Shown here piece by piece: positions 1 to 10,082 of a stretch of 64,000 nt of DNA; positions within the stretch are counted from its first letter, which is position 1; every line of letters starts with the position of its first letter. Below the pieces are notes generated by a model. It was not told the DNA's origin and made no database searches. It worked only from the letters and a program-made list of their open reading frames with translations. The position numbers were made by a program, and so were the translations under genes. Source of the DNA: Romanomermis culicivorax (Eukaryota; Nematoda; Enoplea; Mermithida; Mermithidae); contig CAWUHX010000348.1 of assembly GCA_963922205.1 (NCBI GenBank), forward strand, positions 240,206 through 304,205, in the 5' to 3' direction.

Positions 1-346
1 CTGTTTTTCTTTTCTTTTTTTGTTTTTTGTTGTTTTCTGTATTGAATTTTTTTATGTTTTCATTTTTTTCTTTCTTTTTTTGTTTCTGGTTCGTTGTTTT
101 TTGTTTTTTTAAATTTTTTTGTATTGTTTTTTAAGGTTTTTGTTTTTCTTTCTTTTTTTGTTTCTGATTCGTTGTTTTTTCTTTTTTTTTTGATTTTTTT
201 TCTGTTAGTTTTTTGTTTTTCTTTTCTTTTTTTGTTTTTTGTTGTTTTCTGTATTGTATTTTTTTATGTTTTCATTTTTTTCTTTCTTTTTTTGTTTCTG
301 GTTCGCTGTTTTTTGTTTTTTTTAATTTTTTTCTGAAAATTTTCAG
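1..346 (+). repeat. T-rich intron with tandem duplication
   Basis: Almost pure T with scattered G, C and A. A block of about 115 bp at the start recurs from about position 217, so the tract contains a duplication with a period near 213 bp. It ends in TTTTCAG at 340-346, directly before the exon at 347, so I read it as the end of an intron. Long Phe-rich open frames here are products of base composition, not genes. Confidence 0.6.
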
Positions 347-510
347 ATATGGAAAGAAACTTCTCTACCTTTGGCTTCATACATTCCAAGCTGCGAAATC
401 AATTGTCGACGGAAACAGTGCGCAAACTGGTATTCGTTAAGACAAACTTTGGGCTGCTAGAAAGTTCCCGTGACTGTGAATCTGATGAAGTGAGCGAAGC
501 CGAAGCCTGA
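347..510 (+). CDS. 3'-terminal exon of a hAT-transposase-like protein (partial)
   Basis: After the acceptor TTTTCAG the frame opening at ATG 349-351 runs 53 codons to TGA at 508-510. It reads MERNFSTFGFIHSKLRN and later VRKLVFVKTN. This is the C-terminal signature of hAT-family transposases and domesticated ZBED-like proteins (ER-x-FS-x-FG-x-IHSKLRN-x-L, then KLV-x-x-x-x-N), part of the dimerisation region. The tail is acidic (Asp, Glu, Ser). The RNase H-like catalytic domain and BED zinc finger would lie upstream, outside the window. The exon has no internal stop and a poly(A) signal follows, so it may come from a live transposon or a domesticated gene. The ATG is probably internal, because the exon starts two bases before it. 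Confidence 0.7.
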
Positions 511-575
511 AATTTGATTTCCGTAATTTTCAATTTTTTAAAGTGACATTTCAATTTTTAGTGCTTAGATCATGC

Positions 576-581
576 AATAAA
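576..581 (+). promoter_or_regulatory. AATAAA polyadenylation signal
   Basis: AATAAA lies 66 bp after the stop codon of the hAT-like exon, and a second AATAAA follows within 20 bp. It fits the 3' end of that transcript. Confidence 0.5.
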
Positions 582-779
582 AAATTCAATAAACAGCCAA
601 TCGTTTTAATGAGCCAAATCGATAAAACCGTTGTGCAATGTGCAGTCGTGACTCGTGTAAATATGTTACAACCAAATGTATAGTCAGTCTTGAACACTGT
701 TCAGCAATTTAATACACTTTATACGTTAAAAATAACATTCTCATATATATTTTAAGTAAAATGATCATTCATTAGTACA

Positions 780-905
780 AAACTGGAACAAAAACCCTAG
801 AAAAACCCACCGAAAACCCAGAAAAACCCACCAAAAACCCAGAAAAACCCACCAAAAAACCCAAAAACCCAAAAATGAAGATTTCAAAAACTGGGTTTTT
901 GCCAA
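780..905. repeat. AAAACCCA short tandem repeat
   Basis: Units of AGAAAAACCCACC and AAAAACCC alternate about nine times and end in an opposing CTGGGTTTTT, so the tail can fold back. A similar GGTTTTTT tract lies at 63252-63370. The rest of 582-1058 shows no gene. Confidence 0.6.
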
Positions 906-1060
906 CCCTGGTTCCATGAAACATTTTTACGAATTCCCCATGTATAACAAGTTATATGTTGGAGAAGTCGAATTGACTCGATTTTGACCAAAGTTACACC
1001 ACTTTACCTTATGTCCCCTAAATTACACAAGTGCCAATACTGGTCGCAGCCGCGCGCATA

Positions 1061-1268
1061 CCTGTACTTGGAGGGGGTTGGGGGGGGACCCCCCCCCCAA
1101 CTTGGCCAACCCAGTACCCAAAATCATTTCCCCCCCCCCCAACCTCCCCCCCCCCCAGTTGGGAAAAAATTAATAAAATTTGTCGAAAAGTGTATGTTTT
1201 TTGGCCTTTTTTGGGAAAAATTTCGACTTTTTCCTACCCCCCGCCCAACTGGTCGGAGGTCTTACAGG
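1061..1268 (+). mobile_element. G-run MITE, copy 1 of 5 (C-rich orientation)
   Basis: 208 bp, bounded by CCTGTA and TACAGG and flanked by TA on both sides, as expected of a Tc1/mariner-type target duplication. Inside are runs of 8-11 G or C and a fixed core (AAAAATTTCGAC, GTATGTTTTTTGGCC). Four more copies lie at 59205, 61479, 63021 and 63538. Confidence 0.7.
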
Positions 1269-1270
1269 TA

Positions 1271-1381
1271 TGGCCGCGCGGCTGTTTGGCCAAGAAGGTA
1301 TGTTTTGGCTAAACAGCCGCGCGGCTATTTAGCCATAAATACAAGTCTTGGATAAACAGCCGCGCGGCTGTTTAGCCGCTG
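1271..1381. repeat. Triplicated GC-rich palindrome
   Basis: The palindromic core CAGCCGCGCGGCTG, extended by GGCTAAA and TTTAGCC arms, occurs three times about 47 bp apart (near 1272, 1310 and 1355). The first copy has a weaker left arm. It sits between two MITEs. Confidence 0.7.
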
Positions 1382-1386
1382 CCCTA

Positions 1387-1599
1387 GGGACGAAGCGCGT
1401 AGCCCTCTTTTGATTGACCGAAATTGCCGCCACCTTGTTGATTGGTCAAAATTTTTGAGATGTCGCTCGCTGGAAAATTTTCATATTTTCCTTTTAAAAC
1501 ACATAGAATGCATTTTCGACATCTCAAAAATTCGGACCAATCAACAAACAAGGTGGCGGCAATTTCGGTCAATCAAAAGAGGGCTACGCGCTTCGTCTC
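1387..1599. mobile_element. 213-bp MITE with about 80-bp terminal inverted repeats
   Basis: The ends GGACGAAGCGCGTAGCC and GGCTACGCGCTTCGTC are inverted over about 80 bp with few mismatches, leaving a short loop. Flanking TA dinucleotides at 1385-1386 and 1600-1601 mark the target duplication. It has no coding capacity. It is probably a non-autonomous Tc1/mariner derivative. Confidence 0.75.
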
Positions 1600-1601
1600 T
1601 A

Positions 1602-4515
1602 ATGCTTAGTATGATTTGAGAAAGAGCGCGGATTAGCTCAAAAATACAGTAGACAAATCAATAGATAGACGAATTTCACCTAATGAATAACTTGTTGATA
1701 ATATTGTTCAATTTAACCGGACGCAATGTTGATCACATACCATACAAATGAAAATCCTTAGTCGAAAAGTCAATATTGTTTTCCGTAAGCTCATTCTTCC
1801 GAAATTGGAAAAATTTCGGTTTTCGCAGGGGCCGATGAAGTCAGTATTTTTCTCTGCTTTTTTACATTCTACATCGACAGGACCACCACATGCAGTAGGC
1901 AGAATCTGCTGCAGTCAGAATTCACGGGAGGGGACTTTTTCCATAAAATTTTCCATAAATTCTCCATAAAATCTTTTTGCACTTTTTCATTTAAAAAATC
2001 TCTTGAAACTTCGAGAAAAAAGGGCAAATCTTGCACTTTGAGCGTACTCAACTAACTTTCAAGTATTTTTTCAGTAGAAAATTCTATTGTCAAAAGTTAG
2101 TGTGTAAACAATATCAATGACAGCGCTAATTTTTGTTAATTTTCACCTAATTCACAAAAATTTTATAAAAAACAGACTATAACTCTGATCGCTGGTGAAG
2201 TTTTTAGCTAACAGTTGAACGTACCATATGCTTATATGATAAAAATCGAAAGCCTCCTGAGATGGTGAAGTTGAAAATCTGGCGGCGGTGCAACTGCCTG
2301 AGGTCAGCCAAAATTCTGCATGTGTCAAAACCACACCTGAACCCCTCCGCCTGGATTTTGTACGGCCGAAGATCATTCGAAATTGAATGAACTATAGAGA
2401 AGCACAAGAAAAAATGTACTATAACCCATTTATTTAATGGTAGTCAGAATGTAGAGAAATGCTTTTGCAGATGAAATGCCTACAAATGTGAGGTGGAGAG
2501 CGAAACTCATAAGGGCGAAGCTCAAAAGAGGGGGATACAAAAGGACAATTCTCAAAAGAGCGAATACTCAAAAAGAACGAAAAGAGCGATTTTCAATTAA
2601 CAAATTCAGTTAAAGACAATGTTTTCTAATTTGACTATAAAATTTTTTTGGTGTGGCTACAATTTTAAACACAAACCACTGTCTTAGAAAATGTAAGTTC
2701 TAAAATTTTGATATAAAAAATAAATATTTTAGTCCAGGCTAATTTTTTTTGCCGACTTTAGTCATTCGACTAAAGACCTCGTGCTGAAAAACAGTGATCA
2801 AAGGTATACACGACGAAATGAAAAAATATACTTTAATGATGCAAGTGGATGCGGTTGCTGCGCGTCACAAAACCCGCATACAGAATTATGTAAGGGAATG
2901 TTGTGATTGATATACGATAAGCAAGTTCGATACATCAATGGTATGATACGAAATATTATATCAAATTTCCCGAATATCAAAAATCAGATTTTGGATACGT
3001 TGATAACACGCTAATTTTGGTTTGTCATTCGAATTTATTATGATGTGTATTCATTTCTCTTGTCCATTCATCATACTTGCAAATATTGTTCTCATAGAAA
3101 GGCTATATTTTCACTAGATCCTCTTGTTAGTTTGTGAACATGGCTCAAAAATTTGTGACTGAGCTGGTTATGCCTCACTTCTGCAAAAGTTTTTGTATTT
3201 TTTGAAACTTTTGGTGTTTGTTCTTATTCTGCATTTGTAAAAATACATGATTTCAATTTTCATTTCTTTTCGTATTTTTTGTTCTGTTTCCTAGTTCTTT
3301 CATTTTCTATTTGCTTCATTCTTTTTTCCTTGTCTGTGTTTTATTTATCACATTTCTTTTCTCATCTGGGTATAATAGGACGATTGTGACATTCCTGGTT
3401 AGCGAACGTTCACGATAAGAAAACCAGGTCATGCAAATGCAATAGAGCAACAAATAAACAAGTGAAATAATCTAAACAGAAGGGAATAACAACAATAAAA
3501 AGCAGAAAAAATAAAATGGAGCAATAAACTAAACAACAAAAGTGGAGAAGAAAAGCTGAAAAGTTTAAAGGAAGGATTCACACTTTGAGAAGTGCACATT
3601 TAGTGTTTATGGAGTCACTCGTTATTCCGTATAATGTAAGTTATCAACTCATGTATGACAAAAAACGATCGAATTTCTGGAACTGATAATGACTACATTA
3701 TACGTATACGAAAAACAATTTGAAAATGACTACATTTTTTAATTTTTGATAAAAAGTTATAATGGAACAGTTTCAGTGTTCCTCATTTGTATAAAAATTT
3801 TACACAAATTTTTGTTCATTATATATAACATGACACACTTTAGGGGTGAGACCGCAAATGTATGCGATAGGGATGTCGGGTACCCGTACTGAAACAAAAC
3901 CCAAAATTGCTCGACCATTTTGTTGGACCTGGACCCGATATTCTTGAAATTTTGAACTAAGACTTTTTCAAAATATGCTATCTGACACATCTCCAGTATG
4001 TAGACACCTCTTTTCTCAACACGTAGACCTAATGCAGTCTTCTGGATACATTTCAACGGATCTTTAGATCGATATGCAATTTATATTATAGCCCATTTAA
4101 TTCAAAATGATAGAAAATTGCTCCTCAAGAATGGGAAACGCCTAAACTATTGAGAAAAACACCTGCTTATCCACTGTAGATTTGGGCTGAACTCCGTCGA
4201 TACCTGAGTGCTCCTGGAGAAATTTTGAATAATTAAGCAATTTATTGAAGGAAATTTTTAGTTATTCTGTTAGCCGCTCACTGACGAAAAAAATTATTCC
4301 ATTGATTGCAATAATAAGCGCACCAATTTTTTCCGTTTTGAATAATTTCATTGGATCGATTCATCACACATTTCCGCAGTTGCCATTGAATTAGCAAGAT
4401 CAGTGAACATGACTTTTCATATTGGAAAGACTTATTTATCACGCACATAAGTAACATTCTGTTCACAAATAAGAATAATCTAAATGACATTGATATCGAA
4501 GATAATGCGTGTTAC
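1602..4515. other. Intergenic, no gene recognised
   Basis: AT-rich. 2090-2176 ends in the MITE family 1 terminus (TTTTATAAAAAACAGACTATA). 2500-2600 holds degenerate CTCAAAAGAGCGA repeats. Minus-strand open frames at 2152-2407 and 3757-4056 match nothing I recognise. One frame at 2204-2407 (Cys-containing) could be an exon, but no splice pair is convincing. Confidence 0.5.
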
Positions 4516-4747
4516 CAGCATCACAAGCCTCAAATTTTTTGGCACCAAGTAAAGTTGTCGGCCAGTTATCCAGGGGATAGTTGAGCGGGTCGCAGAAAGC
4601 GCTGCACTTTGCCACAGGGAGGGCACCTCTATCCTCGCAGCATTGTAAGTTGCTCTTCCCGTTAGTCATGCAGATCAGATGATTCTTCATGAGTTGAATA
4701 TCGCAGCCTATGCCGCCCATCCAAGATGGAGAATAAGCGTTCCTATT
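4516..4747 (-). CDS. Exon encoding a DB-type Cys-rich domain
   Basis: On the minus strand TTCCTTTTTAG ends just above 4747, and a CTG|GTAACA donor lies at 4516/4515. They enclose 232 bp open in one frame. The peptide contains CMTNGKSNLQCCEDRG, KCSAFCDP and KKFEACDAG. The pattern C-x(8)-CC-x(n)-C-x(3)-FC-x(n)-C is that of the nematode DB module (Pfam DB), found in secreted and Ig-type nematode proteins of unknown function. The exon starts in phase 0. The next exon may start after TTGTGAACAG near 4463. I see no confident partner exons, so this may be one exon of a long-intron gene or a relic. The domain is seen as a pattern match and not searched. Confidence 0.55.
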
Positions 4748-4800
4748 CTAAAAAGGAATTAATGTCACCGCAGCAAGAAGCAAAATATTGGTGCGAACAA

Positions 4801-4942
4801 TATTCCATTCATTTTGGAATGATCGATGCAGCGGGCGGACTTCTGGCAAACGCAGCTTTACTAGAGATCAGGAAATCAATATCGGTAATCTTGAAATAAT
4901 TGAAGCGAGTGATCATCATGATCGATCATTTGAAAATGAATG
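4801..4942. mobile_element. MITE family 2, short copy
   Basis: The termini CATTCATTTTGGAATGATCG and CGATCATTTGAAAATGAATG are inverted. The interior matches the copies at 13346 and 22653 (GGCAAACGCAG, TTACTAGAGATCAG). Confidence 0.6.
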
Positions 4943-5589
4943 TTTTCATCGATGCAGATAGCGAGATGCAGCACAACAACACATCAGCGTGAGGTGTTGA
5001 GGGGTTTTGATTTTACCGAGAGAGTCATTAACCTAACTCAGATAAGTGGTATGACGCCACCAAATAGTGACTCTTCAAGACGAACAGGAATCTTTTTTTT
5101 CTTCCAAAGCGCAACAAGTTGGGTAATAAAACCGACAGATATAATCGAGAATTATTCAAAAATGTGTTTTTATATAATTCAAGTCCATTTTTGACGGAGT
5201 TATGGTTGATTGAAGTTCGATTAAAATTTGGCTGACCTAGATTTTTCTTGCTGCCGATGTGTGAGTATGAGCACAACTATAATGAGGAAAAGCTCGCTGA
5301 GCCTATTCAAAAAAAAATTTCTTCCTGATAAACAGATTCCCGATGATCATCTTTTCAAACCATTGTGAGACTATCGCTGCATCATTTCAAATTTTTTAAA
5401 TCGTTTCAAAGAAAATGAGTATAGTTTTTTTATGTTGTTTACCCAACCGCTTTTAATAATGTATGTGGAAAGAACACGAATCTTACGATGAAATGGAGCT
5501 TATCAGGACTTCTCCGATGGTACGGTATAAAAGCCATGTTGTACAGCCCGCTCAGTTTCAATTATAAGCTAATGCTACCGCTAACTACG
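4943..5589. other. Intergenic, no gene recognised
   Basis: AT-rich. Short open frames on both strands lack family motifs and splice borders. Confidence 0.4.
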
Positions 5590-5760
5590 TCTTCGATTAC
5601 TATACTATTATTATTACTACTAGATCTTATACTACATACTAAAACCATCACTACTCTTACTACTAGTACTATTAATACTACTACTACTACTATCATTACT
5701 AATATTTCTAGCACACTACAGCTTGCTATTATAACTACTACTACCACCACTGATACTACC
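5590..5760. repeat. ACT/ATT trinucleotide repeat tract
   Basis: Imperfect ACT, ATT and ACC triplets for about 170 bp. They create a spurious Thr/Ile-rich frame on plus and a Val/Ile-rich frame on minus. Confidence 0.75.
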
Positions 5761-5763
5761 TAC

Positions 5764-6013
5764 TATAGTCTGTTTTTGTTGGAAATGCTTCTAAATAATG
5801 AAAGTGGAAAGCAAGTAGTATTTCACATTTTCTCGATTTTCCGATGAACAGTATGTCATGTAGGACTCGAAATTTGTGAGCATGCTGAACTAAGCATTGA
5901 CAATCTTTCGAAGGAAAAATCTTACTGTAGGAGCTCTATGTAAGCGACTTTGACGACAGCTTTGGTTTGTGTCAGTTTTCAGTTTGGAAGCATTTTATAA
6001 ATAACAGACTATA
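5764..6013. mobile_element. MITE family 1, full copy
   Basis: About 250 bp bounded by TATAGTCTGTTTTTG and AACAGACTATA, so inverted ends with a TA target. Internal landmarks shared with other copies are GAAAGTGGAAAGCAAGTA, CTAAG/CTAACCTTT..., and GGAAGCATTTTATAA. Related copies or pieces lie near 2090, 11869, 12490, 15782, 16786, 18300, 19115, 26710, 43898 and 55127. Confidence 0.75.
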
Positions 6014-6854
6014 GGGTCGTATCAAGTCTCTTGACCCGGTTTGCAAACCCATATTACCGAAATTTTCTGATTCGGGTCGACACGAAAGTGGAAAAAGATT
6101 CTTGACCCGACCCGTTATTCTGAGTTCGTCATTGCACTTCGGGTCACCGGTCAAAAATTTAAGCTATTATTTCGTTCAACGTGCTGAAAAATTGATTATT
6201 TGATCCACATTCTCCTGACTAGTTTTTTCCGACCACTATATAAATCTACTCACAATTCAAAGAATTTTTTGCCATTATCAATTGGACATCAATTATCAAT
6301 CTGCCATTATCAATTGGATATCAATTATCAATCTGTCCATTTTCAAATGAACCATGAAAAGGAAAAAAGTTCAAAGAATTCCATAAGCATGCGATGACCG
6401 AGCCATCGTAAGCCAGCATTTTGTTTTTCTCAACTTGTAGTCCTCCTAGACAGCTACAGTCAATTTTGGAAAAAAGGAAACCGCGTACGCAGATTGTTCA
6501 TTATTTGCATGACCATATTAAAAAAATGGACTATAGTACGAACGTGCTGAGTTGTTAATCCATAGTTCTGATTTTTCAGCTTCAGCTAACATTATATTTA
6601 TTCCTGTTTTGAGTATAAAATAATCATTGATTTTAATTCAGATTGAAATAAATTTATTAATGTGATAAGTTAATTTCAATGTTAGTTTTTCCACTAAAAT
6701 AGCAGTCGTACGTTTCGGAAATTGGTTCATAATTTATTGCCGTGCGTAGACATTTTAAGACACGATTTGTGAGAGATTCGGCCTTCTGTTCCATAACCTA
6801 TGATAAGTTGATAATTAATTATGTCTGAAAATGGCACATTTTGGATAGCTTTAC
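6014..6854. other. Intergenic with small repeats
   Basis: 6270-6335 is a two-unit tandem of about 36 bp (CCATTATCAATTGGA...). 6239-6268 (TATAAATCTACTCACAATTC) recurs at 7328-7356. 6436-6535 is a small TAGTCC/GGACTA-ended repeat whose sister is at 14863-14975 (shared GCAGATTGTT and ATTATTTGCAT). No gene is seen. Confidence 0.5.
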
Positions 6855-7789
6855 TGTCCGTGTATGAAGGGGCCAAATCCTTATTCCCCAAAATATTAGT
6901 GTTTTCGTTCACGGCGAACAGTAAAAACGGTACGCAGCCTAAATGTCCGCCTAATTTTAAGAGCAGTGATACCGTTCAGCGGACTACTTCTGCGGATAAA
7001 ATGTCCGCGCGGCGCATGTACATTTTTACCGCAGAAGTCTGCGATTTGCGGACAAAATGTACATTGTTATTTCGAACAATCTTACCGCGTGTCACTGCGG
7101 TGAGCCGACTGAATGTACATCGTGAATATACATATGTGCATTTTTGCCGCTCACGGCAGCGGCATGCAGGGAAAATGTGCAACAATGTATAGTTGTTCGG
7201 CGAAATGTACGGTGAGCGGAGCAAACGTATAGTGTCCGTGCTCACTATGCACTTTGTGAGGCTAAATGCAATATAGCTACTGAAGTCTTAAGGCCCTGTC
7301 ATACTTCGCCACGAGGTACCGCGCGGTATATAAATCTACTCACAATTCAAAGAATTATAGGAGAGAGGCAAACAAGATAAAAGAAAGACGATTTAAAAAC
7401 AAAAAGGTAGATGTGAAAAATAAAAAGAAGAGACCAGCTGGTGCCAGTTGGCCGACTCGACTATGCTGGTTGTGGTGCTGTTTCGTTCCTTATTTTCCTG
7501 CCTTTCGTACATTTTTTTAAATAAGCATTTTTCAATTTTACTTGAATATATTTTTTTCGTATTTTTTGCTAATTTTCACGTCATTTTCCATTTTTGCTTC
7601 CCGCTTCTTTTATCACTTGTCGCTTCATTTTCGTGGTAACTTTTTGCATTTTCCACAATATGCGTTTTTTTATTTATTGTCTTTGTCTTTCCTGTTTATG
7701 GCTTTTTATATGTCTTCCGAAAATATAAAAACTATTTTTCGTCTTTTTTTCCTCTTTTTAACAGTTTGCATGCAGTTTTGTAGTCATAT

Positions 7790-8040
7790 TTTCCTTTTTT
7801 CTATATTTTACCCTTTTTCTATATTTGCACATATTTTCCCCCTTTTCTATACGTTTACATATTTCCCTTTTTTCTACATTTTTACATATTATCTTTTTTT
7901 CTATATTTCACATATTTTCCCTTTTTTCTATACGTCCACATATTTCCTTTTTTTCTACATTTTTGAATATTATCCCTTTTTTCTATATTTCCACATATTT
8001 TTCTTCTTTTCTATTTTTTTTATATATTTTCCCTTTCCTT
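7790..8040. repeat. T-rich minisatellite with a three-unit higher-order period
   Basis: Units of about 28 bp run in the order CTATATTTNCACATATTTTC, CTATACGTNNACATATTTCC, CTACATTTTTNNATATTAT and then repeat the same order. This is a higher-order period of about 84 bp. The 172-aa open frame here is Phe/Ser/Tyr-rich and follows from the repeat. Confidence 0.7.
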
Positions 8041-8424
8041 TATTTTTTCCCAATTCCTGAACGCTACTTCATATTCACTTACGCGTGACAATTTTTTTTG
8101 TTTTTGTTTTTTCTTTCTCTTCTTTCTACGTTTTCGTTTTCTCTTTGTATGCCGCTTTATTGTCCCTATTGGCATCTCCTCTGTCCTCCTTCCTATGATG
8201 TCTCATTTGTGTACTCTCGTGGTCTCTAATCTTATTTACGACAATATTTTGCAACGTATTAGCTTCAAGAGCAAAAAAAATAAGTAATGAAGAAAATAAA
8301 AAAGAAAATAGAAGATACAGAGGTAAATAAAGAAAAAACAGAAACAAGATATATGAAAGGAAAGAAAAGAAAAATACGATGAAAAAACAAGATGTGTACA
8401 GTAGGAAAATCAAACATAAAAAAT

Positions 8425-8515
8425 GTAATAGAAAATGGAAGAAAAAAAGGGAAGAAAAAAAGGGAAGAAAAAAAGGGAAGAAAAAAGGGAAGAAAAAAGA
8501 GAAGAAAAAAGAAAA
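8425..8515. repeat. GAAAAAAGGGAA microsatellite
   Basis: AAGAAAAAAAGGG units repeated about seven times. They produce an artefactual Lys/Arg/Glu-rich frame. Confidence 0.8.
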
Positions 8516-9139
8516 TAGTAGGAATAAAACAGTTTAATAAAACGGCTGATGTAACATCCCTTTCCGTCTTTTTTTCTTTATTATCTCTGGGCATCTTGAT
8601 TTTTTCTGTTTCTGTTTCTTATACATTTTTCATTTTCCACCTTTCTGTTTCTCACGTTCATTTTCTGCTTGACTTTCACTATACTTTCTTTCCCTTTCTC
8701 TTTATTAAGCTTATCATTTACTTTCTTTTGTCGCTTTCTATTACATTCTTATTTTGTTTCTCATTCACTTTATTTTTCTTCATTGTTCGCGTTCTGCCTT
8801 TCTTATCCTTTTCTCATCTCCTTTTTTGCTTCTTTATACTTTCATGTCTTGTTTCTCTTTTTTACTTGAGTTGATGGATGCTGATCCTCTATTTCTTTTC
8901 TACTACTTTTTGCTCTTTTCCCTTCATTTCATCTTCTCCAATTCCGTTTTTTATGATTTTTTTGTCTTTCGTTCTATTTATACAACATAAATTTGGCATA
9001 AAAATTCAAAAAAGTAAATTTAGAAAGTGCCACTAAAGGAAGTGACGATCGATCGACGATAGACAGAATGTGTGAATTACTGAGACTTCAGTAGCCATAC
9101 TGTATTTAGGCACACAAAATATGCACCTAATATCCTATT

Positions 9140-9180
9140 GGTAAATTGGTAAATTGGTAAAATTGGTAAATTGGTAAAAA
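9140..9180. repeat. TTGGTAAA tandem repeat
   Basis: Five near-identical copies of (A)TTGGTAAA inside the right arm of the inverted-repeat element. They account for part of the arm length difference. Confidence 0.8.
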
Positions 9181-9924
9181 GTGCTAAGTGAGCACGGACA
9201 TTATACGTTTGCTCCGTAGCTCACACGAGTGGCGCTGAGATGAAAAGCGTGCATTTTCACCGCACACCGTACATTTTGCGGAACAATTGTACATTGTTGC
9301 ACATTTTCACCGCATGCCGCTGCGGTGAACGGCAAAAATGTACATATGTATATTCACTATGTACATTCAGTCCACTCACCGCAGTGACACGCGGTAAGAT
9401 TGTTCGAAATAGCAATGTACATTTTCTCCGCAAATCGCAGATTTCTGCGGTAAAAATGTACATGCGCCGCGCGGACATTTTATCCGCAGAAGTAGTCCGC
9501 TAAACGGTGTCACTGCTCTTAAAATTAGGCGGACATTTGGGCCGCGTACCGTTTTCACTGTTCGCGGTGATCAAAAACACTATTTTTTGGGAAATAAGGA
9601 TTTGGCCCCTTCATACACGGACACAACAGTATTCCAGAGTTGGAATTTTTACATTCTTTGATATTTTTCAGTCTGTATACGTGTTTCGAAATATCACAGC
9701 TCGGAAAAGACGTGACACTGACGGCAAATGTTCATTACTTGCAAAATATATTCACTTGCAGAATATATTCAGAATATATCATTCAGGTATGCTATTTTAA
9801 AATGTCGAAAACGAAGCCGAAATAAAGTTTGGGGTTGGGCACCTTTCCATGGGATGCAGCAGAATGTTTTTCTTGATTTCTGTAGCCATCAATGGTCAAC
9901 ATATCGTGTTAAAATTTTAATCAG

Positions 9925-10082
9925 ATTTGTATACCGGTTTGAGAGCTGCAAGGGTCTACGCATTCTGAAAGTTGATGCCAAAATGCTGATTCATTCCACT
10001 AAATATGCCATCAATGAGATGCAGGAAGAATTCGAAACGTTCAGATTAGACGAAAAAAGAAAAGATGTGACTCGAATCACTG
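9925..10082 (+). CDS. Candidate internal exon, unknown protein
   Basis: A TTTTAATCAG acceptor at 9915-9924 and a CACTG|GTAAAA donor after 10082 frame 158 bp open in one frame. The peptide is Lys/Glu/Arg-rich (for example INEMQEEFETFRLDEKRK) and unlike the Phe-rich noise frames nearby. The predicted secondary structure would be helical. I recognise no family. It could be chance, since the open frame extends past both borders. Confidence 0.3.

Larger units (their letters stand above)
6855..9623. mobile_element. 2.8-kb element or composite with 0.43-0.54-kb inverted arms
   Basis: The left arm 6855-7288 and the right arm 9082-9623 are reverse complements over most of their length. Landmarks are TGTCCGTGTATGAAGGGG at the outer ends and GCTACTGAAGTCT at the inner ends. 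The right arm is longer because of a small tandem repeat. The arms are rich in CCGC and GCGG motifs and the loop is T-rich low-complexity DNA. No transposase is visible, and I could not find a clean target duplication. Confidence 0.6.

Noticed and set aside
94-440. Two Phe-rich open frames of 75-80 codons at the left edge
   Set aside because: They follow from T-rich DNA that ends in a splice acceptor; the real coding frame is the shorter one at 347-510.
780-905. Interstitial telomere from AAAACCC repeats
   Set aside because: Unit length varies and does not match nematode or arthropod telomere repeats; simple repeat is enough.
7448-8990. Series of Phe/Ser/Leu-rich and Lys/Arg-rich open frames
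   Set aside because: Low-complexity T-rich and GAAA-type repeats on either strand create stop-poor frames without any family motif.
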